NCBI RefSeq assembly: GCF_001261715.1
Contig: NZ_CVRU01000088.1
Span: 1-48,456 of the forward strand
DNA length: 48,456 nucleotides
Direction: 5' to 3'
DNA from: Dysgonomonas sp. HGC4
GTDB taxonomy: Bacteria > Bacteroidota > Bacteroidia > Bacteroidales > Dysgonomonadaceae
How positions within the stretch are numbered: the stretch's first letter is position 1; each line of letters starts with the position of its first letter. This document shows, piece after piece, positions 1 through 9,100 of this stretch. The position numbers and the translations under genes were made by a program. The notes beneath the pieces were generated by a model. It was not told the DNA's origin. It was given only the letters and a program-made list of their open reading frames with translations, and made no database searches.

Positions 1-116
1 TATTTAGTCCAACAAAAGATTGTTTTTCCAAAAAATATATATAATTTTGTATGACGATAAGAAAAAACTACAGATTTCTTATTTTAAATCATAGTAAAAA
101 CTCGATTGTATCCTTT

Positions 117-125
117 TTATTTTGC
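117..125 (+). promoter_or_regulatory. Possible -7 promoter box of rho
   Basis: TTATTTTGC matches the Bacteroidetes -7 consensus TAnnTTTGC at 8 of 9 positions and lies about 75 bases before the rho start. No clear -33 TTTG is visible upstream, so this is only a candidate. The rest of positions 1-198 shows no gene. Confidence 0.25.
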
Positions 126-198
126 ATCAAATTGAATCAGCAATAATCTCTCATGCTGTCTAATCAGAATATTAAATAACAAAACAACATAGATATAC

Positions 199-2043
199 AT
201 GCGTATATACAACATTCTTGAGCTAAACGAAAAGCTCACAACTGAATTAAGAACCTTAGCTAAAGAACTAGGGATAAAACGTCCTGACGCATACAAAAAG
301 GACGAATTAATCTACAAGATTTTAGACGAACAAGCTATTATTGAGGCAAAAAACAAAAATTCGGAGAGCTACAAAGCTGAAAGCAAACAATCGGAAAAGA
401 AAAACACGGAAGCTCCAGCTAAAACAAAACCAAGTAAAGCTGCTCCCGCTCCTAAACCTGTTGTTGAAACTAAAGTAGAGGAAGTAAAAAAAGAAGAAGT
501 AGAAGAGATCCTTGAAACTCCTACTGCTAACCAACAACCTCCGATAAATACTCCTACAGAGGAAGCTGCAATAGCTAAACCCAAAGAAAGAGTAGTCCAC
601 CGCAAAAATGTAGAGACTACCAGTAACAATGCTAATGAATCGACAAATACTAAAACTCTCCCACAAAGACCGACACAATTAGTATTTAAGTCTAGCAAAC
701 CACGTACCGAACCTAAAGAAGAAGTTCCGGCAATGGCTCCTCTATCGCCACTAGAAGTAGATACCGATGTGGCTCCTATTGTTGCAGAATCTCCTAAAAT
801 GGCTCCAGTGACTGCTACCCCTCCTACAGTGGCTCCAACTCAAGTTGCAAGCAACAGCGGAAATAACAACAACAGTCAAAATCAGAAACAAAATAATAAT
901 CAGGCGCAAGAAAAATCATTCGAATTTGAAGGAATTCTATCTGCAACAGGTGTATTAGAAATAATGCAAGAAGGTTACGGATTTTTACGTTCTTCAGACT
1001 ACAATTATATGTCTTCTCCTGATGATATCTATATATCTCAATCTCAGATACGTTTATTTGGTCTTAAAACCGGAGATATCGTAGAAGGTCCTATCCGCCC
1101 TCCAAAAGAAGGTGAGAAATTTTTCCCTCTTGTAAAAGTGGATAAAATAAATGGACGCAGCCCTGACGAAGTTAGAGATCGTGTACCATTCGATCACTTA
1201 AAACCTCTTTTCCCTAACGAAAAATTCAAATTAACATCCGGCAGAAATGACAATTTCTCATGTCGTGTTGTAGATTTATTTTCGCCAATAGGAAAAGGAC
1301 AACGTGGTCTTATTGTTGCTCAGCCTAAAACAGGTAAAACATCATTACTTAAAGATATAGCAAACGCCATAGCGACCAATCATCCTGAAGTATACATGAT
1401 TGTATTATTGATAGATGAACGTCCTGAGGAGGTTACAGACATGGAAAGGAGTGTAAATGCAGAAGTTATTGCATCTACTTTCGATGAGCCTGCAGACCGC
1501 CACGTAAAGATTGCTGAAATTGTACTGAACAAAGCAAAACGTATGGTTGAATGTGGTCACGATGTAGTAATCCTATTAGACTCTATAACTCGTTTGGCAC
1601 GTGCTTATAATACAGTTCAACCAGCATCAGGTAAAGTACTTACCGGAGGGGTTGATGCAAATGCATTACACAAACCAAAACGTTTCTTCGGAGCAGCTCG
1701 TAACATCGAAAATGGTGGTTCATTAACCATTATTGCTACAGCTCTTACTGAAACAGGTTCTAAAATGGATGATGTTATCTTCGAAGAATTTAAAGGCACG
1801 GGTAACATGGAGCTTCAATTGGATCGTAAATTATCTAACAAACGCGTATTCCCTGCTGTTGACATTATCTCATCAAGTACACGTCGTGATGATCTGTTGC
1901 TTGATCCTGATACACTTAACCGTATGTGGGTACTTCGCAACTTCTTATCAGATATGAATTCGGTAGAAGCAATGCAGTTCCTTGATAAGAGATTGAAGAA
2001 AACAATCAATAACGAGGAATTCCTAATCTCAATGAACGACTAA
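199..2043 (+). CDS. rho: Transcription termination factor Rho with a long N-terminal disordered insertion
   Basis: Rho is a hexameric RNA-dependent ATPase that ends transcription and releases nascent RNA. A Rho_N/SAP-like helical domain occupies about residues 1-50. It is followed by roughly 190 low-complexity residues rich in P, T, A, K and E that end in an N/Q-rich run near 218-240. The cold-shock-like RNA-binding domain begins near 242, with GYGFLR as RNP1. The motor domain shows Walker [10 protein letters not shown] (374-382), Walker B VVILLDS (456-462), the Q-loop [14 protein letters not shown] from 481 and the R-loop [10 protein letters not shown] from 535. At 614 residues it is about 200 longer than E. 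coli Rho, and the excess is the insertion. The ATG at 199 opens the conserved N-terminus. The gene is followed by a very strong hairpin. Confidence 0.97.
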   Translation: MRIYNILELNEKLTTELRTLAKELGIKRPDAYKKDELIYKILDEQAIIEAKNKNSESYKAESKQSEKKNTEAPAKTKPSKAAPAPKPVVETKVEEVKKEEVEEILETPTANQQPPINTPTEEAAIAKPKERVVHRKNVETTSNNANESTNTKTLPQRPTQLVFKSSKPRTEPKEEVPAMAPLSPLEVDTDVAPIVAESPKMAPVTATPPTVAPTQVASNSGNNNNSQNQKQNNNQAQEKSFEFEGILSATGVLEIMQEGYGFLRSSDYNYMSSPDDIYISQSQIRLFGLKTGDIVEGPIRPPKEGEKFFPLVKVDKINGRSPDEVRDRVPFDHLKPLFPNEKFKLTSGRNDNFSCRVVDLFSPIGKGQRGLIVAQPKTGKTSLLKDIANAIATNHPEVYMIVLLIDERPEEVTDMERSVNAEVIASTFDEPADRHVKIAEIVLNKAKRMVECGHDVVILLDSITRLARAYNTVQPASGKVLTGGVDANALHKPKRFFGAARNIENGGSLTIIATALTETGSKMDDVIFEEFKGTGNMELQLDRKLSNKRVFPAVDIISSSTRRDDLLLDPDTLNRMWVLRNFLSDMNSVEAMQFLDKRLKKTINNEEFLISMND

Positions 2044-2097
2044 GAACTAAATAGTTAAGATAGAGACATTAGTCTTTAACCTTAAACTCAAAAAATT

Positions 2098-2136
2098 AAA
2101 GCAAGGATTGTTTGATATCAAAACAATCCTTGCTTT
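2098..2136 (+). terminator. Hairpin terminator after rho
   Basis: AAAGCAAGGATTGTTT (2098-2113) and its exact reverse complement (2121-2136) form a perfect 16-bp stem with a 7-base loop. The following bases, CTTTG, give only a short U-rich tail. Confidence 0.85.
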
Positions 2137-2249
2137 CTTTGTATATCATTCAATTATAGGTCTTAGTAATATGGTAAAGTTCGGCTTTCCCCATACTAGA
2201 CTAAATAATGATAGCAGTAAATATTTACTTTACTAAATCTATATCAGAT

Positions 2250-3170
2250 ATGTCACATAATCATGCTCATGGTGGACATTCTCATTCGCATAGTCACACC
2301 ACAAACAAAAGAGCCCTCACCTTTAGTTTCCTGCTCATTGCAGGATTTATGTTTGTCGAATTCATCGGCGGTATTCTCACCAATAGCTTAGCTTTATTAT
2401 CAGATGCAGGTCATATGCTTAGCGACTCCGTTGCTTTGGGGCTTAGCTTAACAGCAATTATATTCGGACAAAAAGCTGCAACCATCGAAAAAACATATGG
2501 TTATAAACGCTTCGAAATATTAGCCGCCTTGCTCAATGGAATTGCGTTAGTCGCGTTGTCCGCTTACATATTATACGAAGCCATAGTACGCCTCTCTTCC
2601 CCACCCCAAGTTATAGGAAAGGGAATGATGATTATAGCAATTATCGGTTTACTTATCAATATCATTGTAGCATGGATATTATCAAGAGGTGAAACCAAAG
2701 ACAACTTAAATATTAGAAGTGCATTTATGCATGTTTTGGGAGACTTACTCGGTTCAGTAGGCGCTATTATCGCAGCATTATTGATCCTGCTTTTCGGATG
2801 GAATATAGCCGATCCTATTGCCAGTATGATTGTATCGGTCATCGTTCTTTATAGTGGATGGCATATTTTAAAAGATTCTGTTAATATTTTGATGGAAAGC
2901 AAACCTTCTAATATCCATACGCATGAAGTAGTAGATATCCTACGTGCAATACCCGATGTAGAAGATGTACACGATTTACACATCTGGATGATTACTCAGG
3001 AGTTCCCATCACTAACCGTACACCTTAGAGTGAAAAACGATTCAGACAGAGATCTTATACTAGAGCAAGCACTCGAAGCTTTAGCCGATCATACTGGTAT
3101 TAAACATATCACCATACAAATAGAAGGACGAAAGCTTAAAGTAGAAGAACACTGCTGTACCCTTTATTAA
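2250..3170 (+). CDS. Cation diffusion facilitator family transporter (zinc-type)
   Basis: A proton-coupled exporter of Zn2+ (perhaps Co2+ or Cd2+) in the inner membrane. The N-terminus is rich in His-Ser-Gly (HGGHSHSHSH), a metal-binding tail. About six transmembrane segments follow. The TM2 motif SDAGHMLSD (near residues 51-59) and the TM5 motif HVLGD (near 161-165) give the HD-HD tetrad typical of zinc-type CDF proteins. A cytoplasmic dimerisation domain carries DVHDLHIW. I chose the ATG at 2250 (306 residues). An in-frame ATG at 2208 would add 14 residues absent from CDF N-termini, before the natural MSHNHAHGG start. The gene stands alone after the rho terminator. Confidence 0.92.
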   Translation: MSHNHAHGGHSHSHSHTTNKRALTFSFLLIAGFMFVEFIGGILTNSLALLSDAGHMLSDSVALGLSLTAIIFGQKAATIEKTYGYKRFEILAALLNGIALVALSAYILYEAIVRLSSPPQVIGKGMMIIAIIGLLINIIVAWILSRGETKDNLNIRSAFMHVLGDLLGSVGAIIAALLILLFGWNIADPIASMIVSVIVLYSGWHILKDSVNILMESKPSNIHTHEVVDILRAIPDVEDVHDLHIWMITQEFPSLTVHLRVKNDSDRDLILEQALEALADHTGIKHITIQIEGRKLKVEEHCCTLY

Positions 3171-3210
3171 GTCTTAGAATCATAAAAATATCAACACTTA
3201 AATAATTACT

Positions 3211-4533
3211 ATGAAAAAAAACATCTTACTTGTATTCATCATGGCTCTATCTTTTATAAAGGTACAGAGTCAAACTCCTAATAACCCAAACCATGCATGG
3301 CTTGATGAAGCTCGATTTGGTATGTTTATTCATTTTGGTCCATATAGTGTATTAGGAGATGGCGAATGGGTGATGCAAAACCGACCTATAAAAGTGCAGG
3401 AATATAAAAAACTTCAAAAATTCTTTAATCCACAAGATTTTGATGCCAAAACTTGGGTAAAAATAGCTAAAGATGCAGGAATGAAATATATTACATTTAC
3501 CTCACGACATCACGACGGATTCAGTAATTGGAATACTAAACAATCGGATTGGAATATAATGAATACCCCTCATTTTGGCAGAGATATAGTAAAAGAATTA
3601 GCAGATGAATGCCATAAGGAAGGAATCAAGCTCGTGTTATACTATTCACTTATCGACTGGTCGAGAAACGATTACCAATATTGGACAGGATATACAGGTC
3701 AAGGCTGCGGTCGTACAGAAAGAGGAGATTGGAATTCATATATTAATTTCATGAAAGCTCAATTAACAGAACTACTAACAAATTATGGAGACATAGCAGG
3801 CATATGGTTCGATGGAGATTGGGATCAACATCCTAGTGATAGTCATACACATGCAACATCTAAGGTAGATTGGCATTACCCTGAAATATATAATCTTATA
3901 CATACATTGCAACCTAATTGCATGATTTCAAATAACCACCACAAAGAGCCTTTGAAAGGAGAAGATTACCAAGCTTTTGAAAAAGACTTACCTGGAGAGA
4001 ACAAAACAGGATTTAGTGAAGGCCAAACAGTATCACAACATATTCCTATGGAAACATGCGAAACAATGAATCAAACATGGGGATATAGTATTACTGATAC
4101 CAAATTTAAATCGACCACAGAAATCATACATTATCTTGTTAAAGCTGCCGGATATGGAGCTAACTTATTATTAAATGTAGGTCCTATGCCAAACGGAGAA
4201 ATACAACCCGAATCTGTACAACGCTTACAGGAGGTAGGTAATTGGACTAAACAATTCGGGCAAACTATTTATGGTACAGAGGGAGGATTAATAAAACCTC
4301 AATCGTGGGGTGCTGCCACAAAAAAAGGAAATACTCATTATATACACCTGTTTGAACAAGACGGAAATCAGTTGACAATAAATATTCCTAAAAAAATTAA
4401 ATCAGCACGATGGCTCAATATAGATTCTAAATTAAATTGGACAGTGGATAAAAAAACTGGAAATGTCACTTTTGATTTATTAAACGCTACATTCGATGAT
4501 ATTGATTCGATTATAGAAGTCGTTGTACAATAA
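3211..4533 (+). CDS. Secreted alpha-L-fucosidase, glycoside hydrolase family 29
   Basis: A retaining exo-glycosidase that removes terminal alpha-L-fucose from glycans. Residues 1-21 are a signal peptide ending SQ, so it acts in the periplasm or at the surface. The family start WLDEARFGMFIHFGPYSVLG (res. 30-49) is clear, as are FTSRHHDGFSNW and LVLYYSLIDW. The catalytic nucleophile is expected at Asp201 in GIWFDGDW. The NVGPMPNGEIQPE segment closes the barrel, and a short beta-sandwich ends the protein. The 440-residue length suits a compact GH29. It sits 40 bases after the CDF gene with no SusC/SusD pair nearby, so it is not part of a visible polysaccharide-utilisation locus. Linkage specificity cannot be read from the sequence. 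Confidence 0.93.
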   Translation: MKKNILLVFIMALSFIKVQSQTPNNPNHAWLDEARFGMFIHFGPYSVLGDGEWVMQNRPIKVQEYKKLQKFFNPQDFDAKTWVKIAKDAGMKYITFTSRHHDGFSNWNTKQSDWNIMNTPHFGRDIVKELADECHKEGIKLVLYYSLIDWSRNDYQYWTGYTGQGCGRTERGDWNSYINFMKAQLTELLTNYGDIAGIWFDGDWDQHPSDSHTHATSKVDWHYPEIYNLIHTLQPNCMISNNHHKEPLKGEDYQAFEKDLPGENKTGFSEGQTVSQHIPMETCETMNQTWGYSITDTKFKSTTEIIHYLVKAAGYGANLLLNVGPMPNGEIQPESVQRLQEVGNWTKQFGQTIYGTEGGLIKPQSWGAATKKGNTHYIHLFEQDGNQLTINIPKKIKSARWLNIDSKLNWTVDKKTGNVTFDLLNATFDDIDSIIEVVVQ

Positions 4534-4557
4534 AATACAAATTAATATATTCTTTAA

Positions 4558-4590
4558 AAGTAAGGGTTGAGCATGTCTCAGCCCTTACTT
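4558..4590 (+). terminator. Hairpin terminator after the fucosidase gene
   Basis: AAGTAAGGGTTGAG (4558-4571) pairs with CTCAGCCCTTACTT (4577-4590) through 14 positions, one of them a G-T wobble, around the loop CATGT. Confidence 0.8.
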
Positions 4591-4699
4591 CTGAAATTAT
4601 AGTAAGCAGCATATCTATTCATACGAAATCACAGCCATTCGCATTTATTGCACCTAAATTACTTAAGGTCAACATTTCTTGAAAAATAATTGCCTATAA

Positions 4700-4731
4700 T
4701 TTGATTTATTACTTGAAAAACAATACCTTTG
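4700..4731 (+). promoter_or_regulatory. Promoter of rpsA
   Basis: A perfect Bacteroidetes -7 box TACCTTTG (4724-4731) is preceded by TTTG (4700-4703) at a 20-base spacing. This is close to the housekeeping sigma factor consensus TTTG-N19-TAnnTTTG. It implies a leader of roughly 60 bases before the rpsA ATG. Confidence 0.75.
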
Positions 4732-4800
4732 CACCGTTTTTTAAACAACATAATGTCTAATTTATTAATAAAATGATCCTAGAGGATCGAACAGTAACAA

Positions 4801-6603
4801 ATGTCTGATAACTTAAAAAATGTAAGTCCAATTGAAGATTTCGATTGGAATGCTTATGAGATCGGTGAAACTTTCTCTGAAAGAAGCAAAGAAGATTTAG
4901 AAAAAACTTATGACCAATCGTTGAGCAGAATCAATGATAAAGAAGTGGTTATGGGTAAAGTAAGCTCTATGAACAAACGCGAAGTGGTTGTGAATATTGG
5001 TTACAAATCTGACGGTATTGTTTCGATGAACGAATTTCGTTACAACCCAGATTTAAAAGTTGGTGACGAAGTAGAAGTATACATCGAAAGCCAAGAAGAC
5101 AAAAAAGGACAGCTTATCCTTTCTCACAAAAAAGCACGCGCTTCTCGCTCTTGGGAACGTGTTAACGAAGCTCTTGAAAAAGACGAAATTATCAAAGGAT
5201 ACATCAAATGCCGTACTAAGGGCGGTATGATTGTAGACGTATTTGGTATCGAGGCGTTCCTTCCAGGATCTCAAATCGATGTTAAACCAATCCGTGACTA
5301 TGATGTATTCGTAGATAAAACTATGGAATTCAAAGTGGTTAAAATTAATCACGAATTCAAAAACGTTGTTGTATCTCACAAAGCTCTTATCGAAGCTGAA
5401 CTTGAACAACAAAAGAAAGACATCATTTCGAAATTGGAAAAAGGACAAGTGCTAGAAGGTACTGTTAAAAACATCACTTCTTATGGTGTATTTATCGACC
5501 TTGGTGGCGTAGATGGTCTTATCCATATTACTGACCTTTCTTGGGGACGTGTACAACATCCAGAAGAAGTGGTTAAATTGGATGAAAAAATCAACGTGGT
5601 TATCCTTGACTTCGATGATGACAAAAAACGTATCGCTCTTGGTCTAAAACAACTTACTCCTCATCCATGGGATGCTCTTAGCGCTGACTTGAAAGTTGGT
5701 GACAAAGTGAAAGGAAGAGTTGTTGTTATGGCTGACTATGGTGCATTCATCGAAATCACTACAGGAGTAGAAGGTCTTATCCACGTATCAGAAATGAGCT
5801 GGACACAACACCTACGTAGTGCTCAAGACTTTATGAAAGTTGGAGACGAAGTAGAAGCTGTAGTTCTAACTCTTGATCGTGACGAACGCAAAATGTCTCT
5901 AGGTATCAAACAATTGAAACCAGATCCATGGGAAAATATCGAAGAAAAATATCCAGTTGGAAGCCAACATACTGCTAAAGTACGTAACTTCACTAACTTC
6001 GGAGTATTTGCTGAAATAGAAGAAGGCGTTGATGGTCTTATCCACATTTCAGATCTTTCTTGGACTAAGAAAATCAAACACCCAAGCGAAATAACTCAAA
6101 TCGGTGCTGATATTCAAGTTCAAGTACTTGAAATAGACAAAGACAACCGTCGTTTGAGCCTAGGTCACAAACAACTAGAAGAAAATCCTTGGGATGTATT
6201 CGAAACTATCTTTACAGTAGGATCAGTACACGAAGGTACAGTTGTTGAACTTGTTGACAAAGGTGCAGTTATCTCTCTTCCTTACGGTGTGGAAGGTTTT
6301 GCAACTCCAAAACACTTAGTGAAAGAAGACGGAACTCAAGCTCAAGTTGAAGACAAACTTGAATTCAAAGTTATCGAATTCAATAAAGATTCTAAGAGAA
6401 TCATCGTTTCTCATAGCAAAGTTTATGAAGACGAAAAAGGTGGTGGCGAAGCTAGAGAAGCTTCTGAAAAAAGAGCTCCTAGAAAATCAGCTAAAAAAGA
6501 CGATGCTCCTCAAATGACATCTACTGCTGCTGAAAAAACTACTTTAGGTGATATCGAAGGACTTGCTGCATTGAGAGATAAACTTTCAGGCGAAGGAAAA
6601 TAA
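4801..6603 (+). CDS. rpsA: 30S ribosomal protein S1
   Basis: An RNA-binding ribosomal protein that brings mRNA to the 30S subunit. Six S1 (OB-fold) repeats are visible, starting near residues 45, 135, 217, 302, 389 and 474. Repeats 3 to 5 carry the classic YGVFID/YGAFIE/FGVFAE plus GLIH(I/V)S cores. A Lys/Glu/Ala-rich tail (about 545-600) follows. The 600-residue length is normal for Bacteroidetes S1. The gene is monocistronic, with its own consensus promoter and a GAAA-loop terminator. Codon choice is biased toward CTT, CGT and GGT, as expected for a highly expressed gene. Confidence 0.97.
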   Translation: MSDNLKNVSPIEDFDWNAYEIGETFSERSKEDLEKTYDQSLSRINDKEVVMGKVSSMNKREVVVNIGYKSDGIVSMNEFRYNPDLKVGDEVEVYIESQEDKKGQLILSHKKARASRSWERVNEALEKDEIIKGYIKCRTKGGMIVDVFGIEAFLPGSQIDVKPIRDYDVFVDKTMEFKVVKINHEFKNVVVSHKALIEAELEQQKKDIISKLEKGQVLEGTVKNITSYGVFIDLGGVDGLIHITDLSWGRVQHPEEVVKLDEKINVVILDFDDDKKRIALGLKQLTPHPWDALSADLKVGDKVKGRVVVMADYGAFIEITTGVEGLIHVSEMSWTQHLRSAQDFMKVGDEVEAVVLTLDRDERKMSLGIKQLKPDPWENIEEKYPVGSQHTAKVRNFTNFGVFAEIEEGVDGLIHISDLSWTKKIKHPSEITQIGADIQVQVLEIDKDNRRLSLGHKQLEENPWDVFETIFTVGSVHEGTVVELVDKGAVISLPYGVEGFATPKHLVKEDGTQAQVEDKLEFKVIEFNKDSKRIIVSHSKVYEDEKGGGEAREASEKRAPRKSAKKDDAPQMTSTAAEKTTLGDIEGLAALRDKLSGEGK

Positions 6604-6627
6604 GAATTAATACAATTCTATATATAG

Positions 6628-6657
6628 AAAAGGTGTAACGAAAGTTGCACCTTTTTT
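6628..6657 (+). terminator. Intrinsic terminator of rpsA
   Basis: AAAAGGTGTAAC (6628-6639) pairs with GTTGCACCTTTT (6644-6655), with one wobble and a GAAA tetraloop. A run of T follows to 6657. Confidence 0.9.
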
Positions 6658-6703
6658 GTTTTTAAGGCTGAGCAGCAAATAAGCGAACAAAGAGAAATCT
6701 CAG

Positions 6704-6720
6704 TATATTTGCTATATTTG
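6704..6720 (+). promoter_or_regulatory. Tandem -7 boxes before the beta-lactamase gene
   Basis: Two perfect copies of TATATTTG (6704-6711 and 6713-6720) lie 9 bases apart. Each matches TAnnTTTG, so two overlapping transcription starts are possible. The leader would be about 45-55 bases and contain the palindrome at 6730-6742. Confidence 0.6.
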
Positions 6721-6729
6721 TAAATAATA

Positions 6730-6742
6730 AGGTCACAGACCT
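6730..6742. repeat. Short palindrome AGGTC-ACA-GACCT in the beta-lactamase leader
   Basis: A perfect copy of a 5-bp-arm palindrome with a 3-base centre that recurs in several intergenic spacers of this window. It lies just after the expected transcription start and before the ATG at 6773. Its function is unknown. Confidence 0.6.
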
Positions 6743-6772
6743 AACTCTATTCTCACACTAAAATAAATTTCA

Positions 6773-7666
6773 ATGAAGATGAATCGTTTTCTTATTTTAG
6801 GATGTTTCCTATGGATCACAATTTTGGGGTTTGCTCAAAACAATGAACTAAGAAAAAATATACAATCAATTATAGAAAATAAAAATGCAACGGTTGGAGT
6901 AGCTATTATTTTCAATGGTAAAGATACCTTGACAGTAAATAATCAGTATCGCTATCCAACAATGAGTGTATATAAATTCCATCAAGCACTTGCAGTATTA
7001 GATAATCTAAATAGAAGAAATCTACCTTTAGATCAACAAATATATGTAAGTAAAGCGGCATTACAACCTGATACACATAGCCCACTAAGAGAAGCCAGAC
7101 CCGAAGGTAACTTTTACATGCCAATTAAGGAACTATTACAATATAGCGTATCTCAAAGTGACAATAATGCTTGCGATATATTATTTGACTTTTTAGGGGG
7201 ACCAAACTATGTCGAAAAATATATAAAAAGCCTAGGCATTATGCAAATTGCAATTACAGCAACGGAACAAGAAATGCATGATGATCCTAATAAACAATAT
7301 GCCAATTGGACTACTCCGTATGCCGCAGTGGAGCTTTTGGAAAAATTTAAGCAACAAGACAACTGGTTTCCTAGCCAATCTAAAAGTTTATTATGGGATG
7401 CTCTTGTTGAAACATCTACAGGTAAAGACAAGATAAAAGGACTACTTCCGTCAGGAACTGTGGTTGGACATAAAACCGGAAATTCGTTTCGTAATGAACA
7501 AGGATTAAAAGCCGCAGATAATGATTTAGGTTTTATAGAGCTACCTAACGGCAAACAACTTTCAATAGCAGTCTTTATAGTAAACTCAATGGAAGATGAT
7601 AAAACTAATGCAGCGATAATTGCCCAAATATCAAAGGCTGCCTATGACTATTATAAAACCAAGTAA
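6773..7666 (+). CDS. Class A (subgroup A2) beta-lactamase
   Basis: A serine beta-lactamase that hydrolyses penicillins and probably cephalosporins in the periplasm. The signal peptide is about residues 1-21. All active-site motifs are present: Ser65-Val-Tyr-Lys68 (the SxxK motif), Ser129-Asp-Asn131 (SDN), Glu165 in ATEQEMH (the general base), and Lys234-Thr-Gly236 (KTG). The ATEQEMHDDP and YANWTTP segments resemble the CfxA/CblA/PER branch of Bacteroidetes class A enzymes. The 297-residue length is typical. It has its own promoter, and no regulator or mobile element lies beside it, so it looks like a chromosomal gene. The spectrum is not predictable from sequence alone. Confidence 0.93.
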   Translation: MKMNRFLILGCFLWITILGFAQNNELRKNIQSIIENKNATVGVAIIFNGKDTLTVNNQYRYPTMSVYKFHQALAVLDNLNRRNLPLDQQIYVSKAALQPDTHSPLREARPEGNFYMPIKELLQYSVSQSDNNACDILFDFLGGPNYVEKYIKSLGIMQIAITATEQEMHDDPNKQYANWTTPYAAVELLEKFKQQDNWFPSQSKSLLWDALVETSTGKDKIKGLLPSGTVVGHKTGNSFRNEQGLKAADNDLGFIELPNGKQLSIAVFIVNSMEDDKTNAAIIAQISKAAYDYYKTK

Positions 7667-7810
7667 AACAAAAATTATAATATTAAAGAGAAGAAATGTA
7701 AATCTACAACTTCTTCTATCCTTTTAATATTTACATTAAAAAGTGTAAGATTAGTTACTTTTTAAAGAATCATTCTATATACTAAATAATATAACTCGCT
7801 TACATTTTAT

Positions 7811-7818
7811 TACATTTG
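7811..7818 (+). promoter_or_regulatory. -7 promoter box of the aminotransferase gene
   Basis: TACATTTG is a perfect TAnnTTTG match, 19 bases before the ATG at 7838, which implies a very short leader. No -33 TTTG is seen. Confidence 0.55.
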
Positions 7819-7837
7819 TAACCTCATTTAGATAGAT

Positions 7838-9034
7838 ATGCCTAAAATTTCGGAACGTGGAATAGAAATGCCCAGCTCCCCTATCAGGAAGTTGGCACCT
7901 TTATCAGACTCAGCAAAAGCTAGAGGTCTGAAAGTTTATCATCTTAATATCGGTCAACCCGATTTACCTACACCTCAAGCGGGTTTAGATGCACTAAAAA
8001 ATATTGACAGAACTATTCTCGAATATAGTCCTAGTGATGGTTACCGCTCTTATCGTGAAAAATTAGTGGGCTACTATGCCAAATATAATATAAATGTATC
8101 GGCTGACGAGATTATTATAACTACCGGTGGATCAGAAGCCGTTCTTTTCGCTTTTTTAGCCTGTTTAAACCCCGGTGATGAGATTATTGTGCCAGAACCC
8201 GCCTATGCCAATTATATGGCTTTTGCGGTCTCTGCAGGTGCTATCATTAGGCCAGTATCTTCAACAATTGAAGAAGGTTTTGCTTTACCTCCAATTGAAA
8301 AGTTTGAGGAGCTAATCAACGAGCGTACTAAAGGAATAATGATATGCAATCCGAATAATCCAACTGGCTACCTATATTCAAGAGCCGAGATGAATCAGAT
8401 AAAAAAGCTTATTCAGAAACACGATCTATATCTATTTTCGGACGAGGTTTATCGCGAATTCATATATACAGGTTCTCCTTATGTTTCAGCCTGCCACTTG
8501 GTTGGTATTGAAGAAAATGTAGTACTTATCGACTCCGTATCGAAACGATATAGTGAGTGTGGAATACGTATAGGTGCTCTTATAACAAAGAACAAAGAAC
8601 TGCTGAAGGCAGTAATGAAATTCTGCCAAGCACGCTTAAGTCCGCCACTTATCGGACAAATAGTTGCTGAAGCCTCACTAGATGCAGATCCTGATTACTT
8701 ACGAGATACTTATGAAGAGTATGTTGAACGCCGAAAATTTTTGATCGATAGATTAAATATGATACCCGGAGTTTATTCTCCAATACCTATGGGGGCATTC
8801 TATACTGTAGTAAAACTTCCCGTAGATGATGCTGATAAGTTCTGCGAATGGTGCTTGTCTGATTTTGAATATGAAGGGCAAACTATTTTCATGGCTCCAG
8901 CTTCGGGTTTTTATACAACACCCGGATTAGGTAAAAACGAAGTTAGAATGGCTTATGTTTTAAACAAAGAAGATCTAGGCAATGCTTTAACTGTTCTTGA
9001 AAAAGCACTGGAAGCATATAATGCTTTAAATTAA
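7838..9034 (+). CDS. Pyridoxal-phosphate aminotransferase, class I/II (aspartate aminotransferase-like)
   Basis: A cytoplasmic fold-type I PLP enzyme that transfers amino groups between amino acids and 2-oxoacids. The cofactor lysine is Lys236 in SVSKRYSECGIRIG. The PLP-contacting motifs NPNNPTGYLYS and LFSDEVYREF and the C-terminal carboxylate-binding Arg in EVRMAYVLN are all present. The 398-residue length is normal. The start MPKISERGIEMPSSPIRKL matches the Bacteroidetes branch of this family. It stands alone between a promoter and a bidirectional terminator. The substrate could be Asp, Ala or an aromatic amino acid, so I give no symbol. Confidence 0.9.
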   Translation: MPKISERGIEMPSSPIRKLAPLSDSAKARGLKVYHLNIGQPDLPTPQAGLDALKNIDRTILEYSPSDGYRSYREKLVGYYAKYNINVSADEIIITTGGSEAVLFAFLACLNPGDEIIVPEPAYANYMAFAVSAGAIIRPVSSTIEEGFALPPIEKFEELINERTKGIMICNPNNPTGYLYSRAEMNQIKKLIQKHDLYLFSDEVYREFIYTGSPYVSACHLVGIEENVVLIDSVSKRYSECGIRIGALITKNKELLKAVMKFCQARLSPPLIGQIVAEASLDADPDYLRDTYEEYVERRKFLIDRLNMIPGVYSPIPMGAFYTVVKLPVDDADKFCEWCLSDFEYEGQTIFMAPASGFYTTPGLGKNEVRMAYVLNKEDLGNALTVLEKALEAYNALN

Positions 9035-9040
9035 AATAAC

Positions 9041-9073
9041 AGAAGGGATTACAATATAAATGTAATCCCTTCT
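9041..9073. terminator. Bidirectional terminator between converging genes
   Basis: AGAAGGGATTACA (9041-9053) and its exact reverse complement (9061-9073) make a 13-bp stem with loop ATATAAA. It serves the aminotransferase (+) and the zinc-ribbon gene (-). Confidence 0.85.
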
Positions 9074-9100
9074 CTCTTATATAGCAATTCGCACACAAAT

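Noticed and set aside
2208-2249. Earlier ATG for the CDF transporter
   Set aside because: It adds 14 residues unlike any CDF N-terminus just before a natural His-rich start.
3211-4533. Fucosidase as part of a polysaccharide-utilisation locus
   Set aside because: No SusC/SusD pair, hybrid two-component regulator or other glycoside hydrolase is adjacent. The TonB receptor at 16322 is distant and lacks a SusD.
6773-7666. Beta-lactamase as a recently acquired resistance island
   Set aside because: No transposase, integrase, direct repeats or tRNA border lies nearby, and the base composition looks like that of its neighbours.
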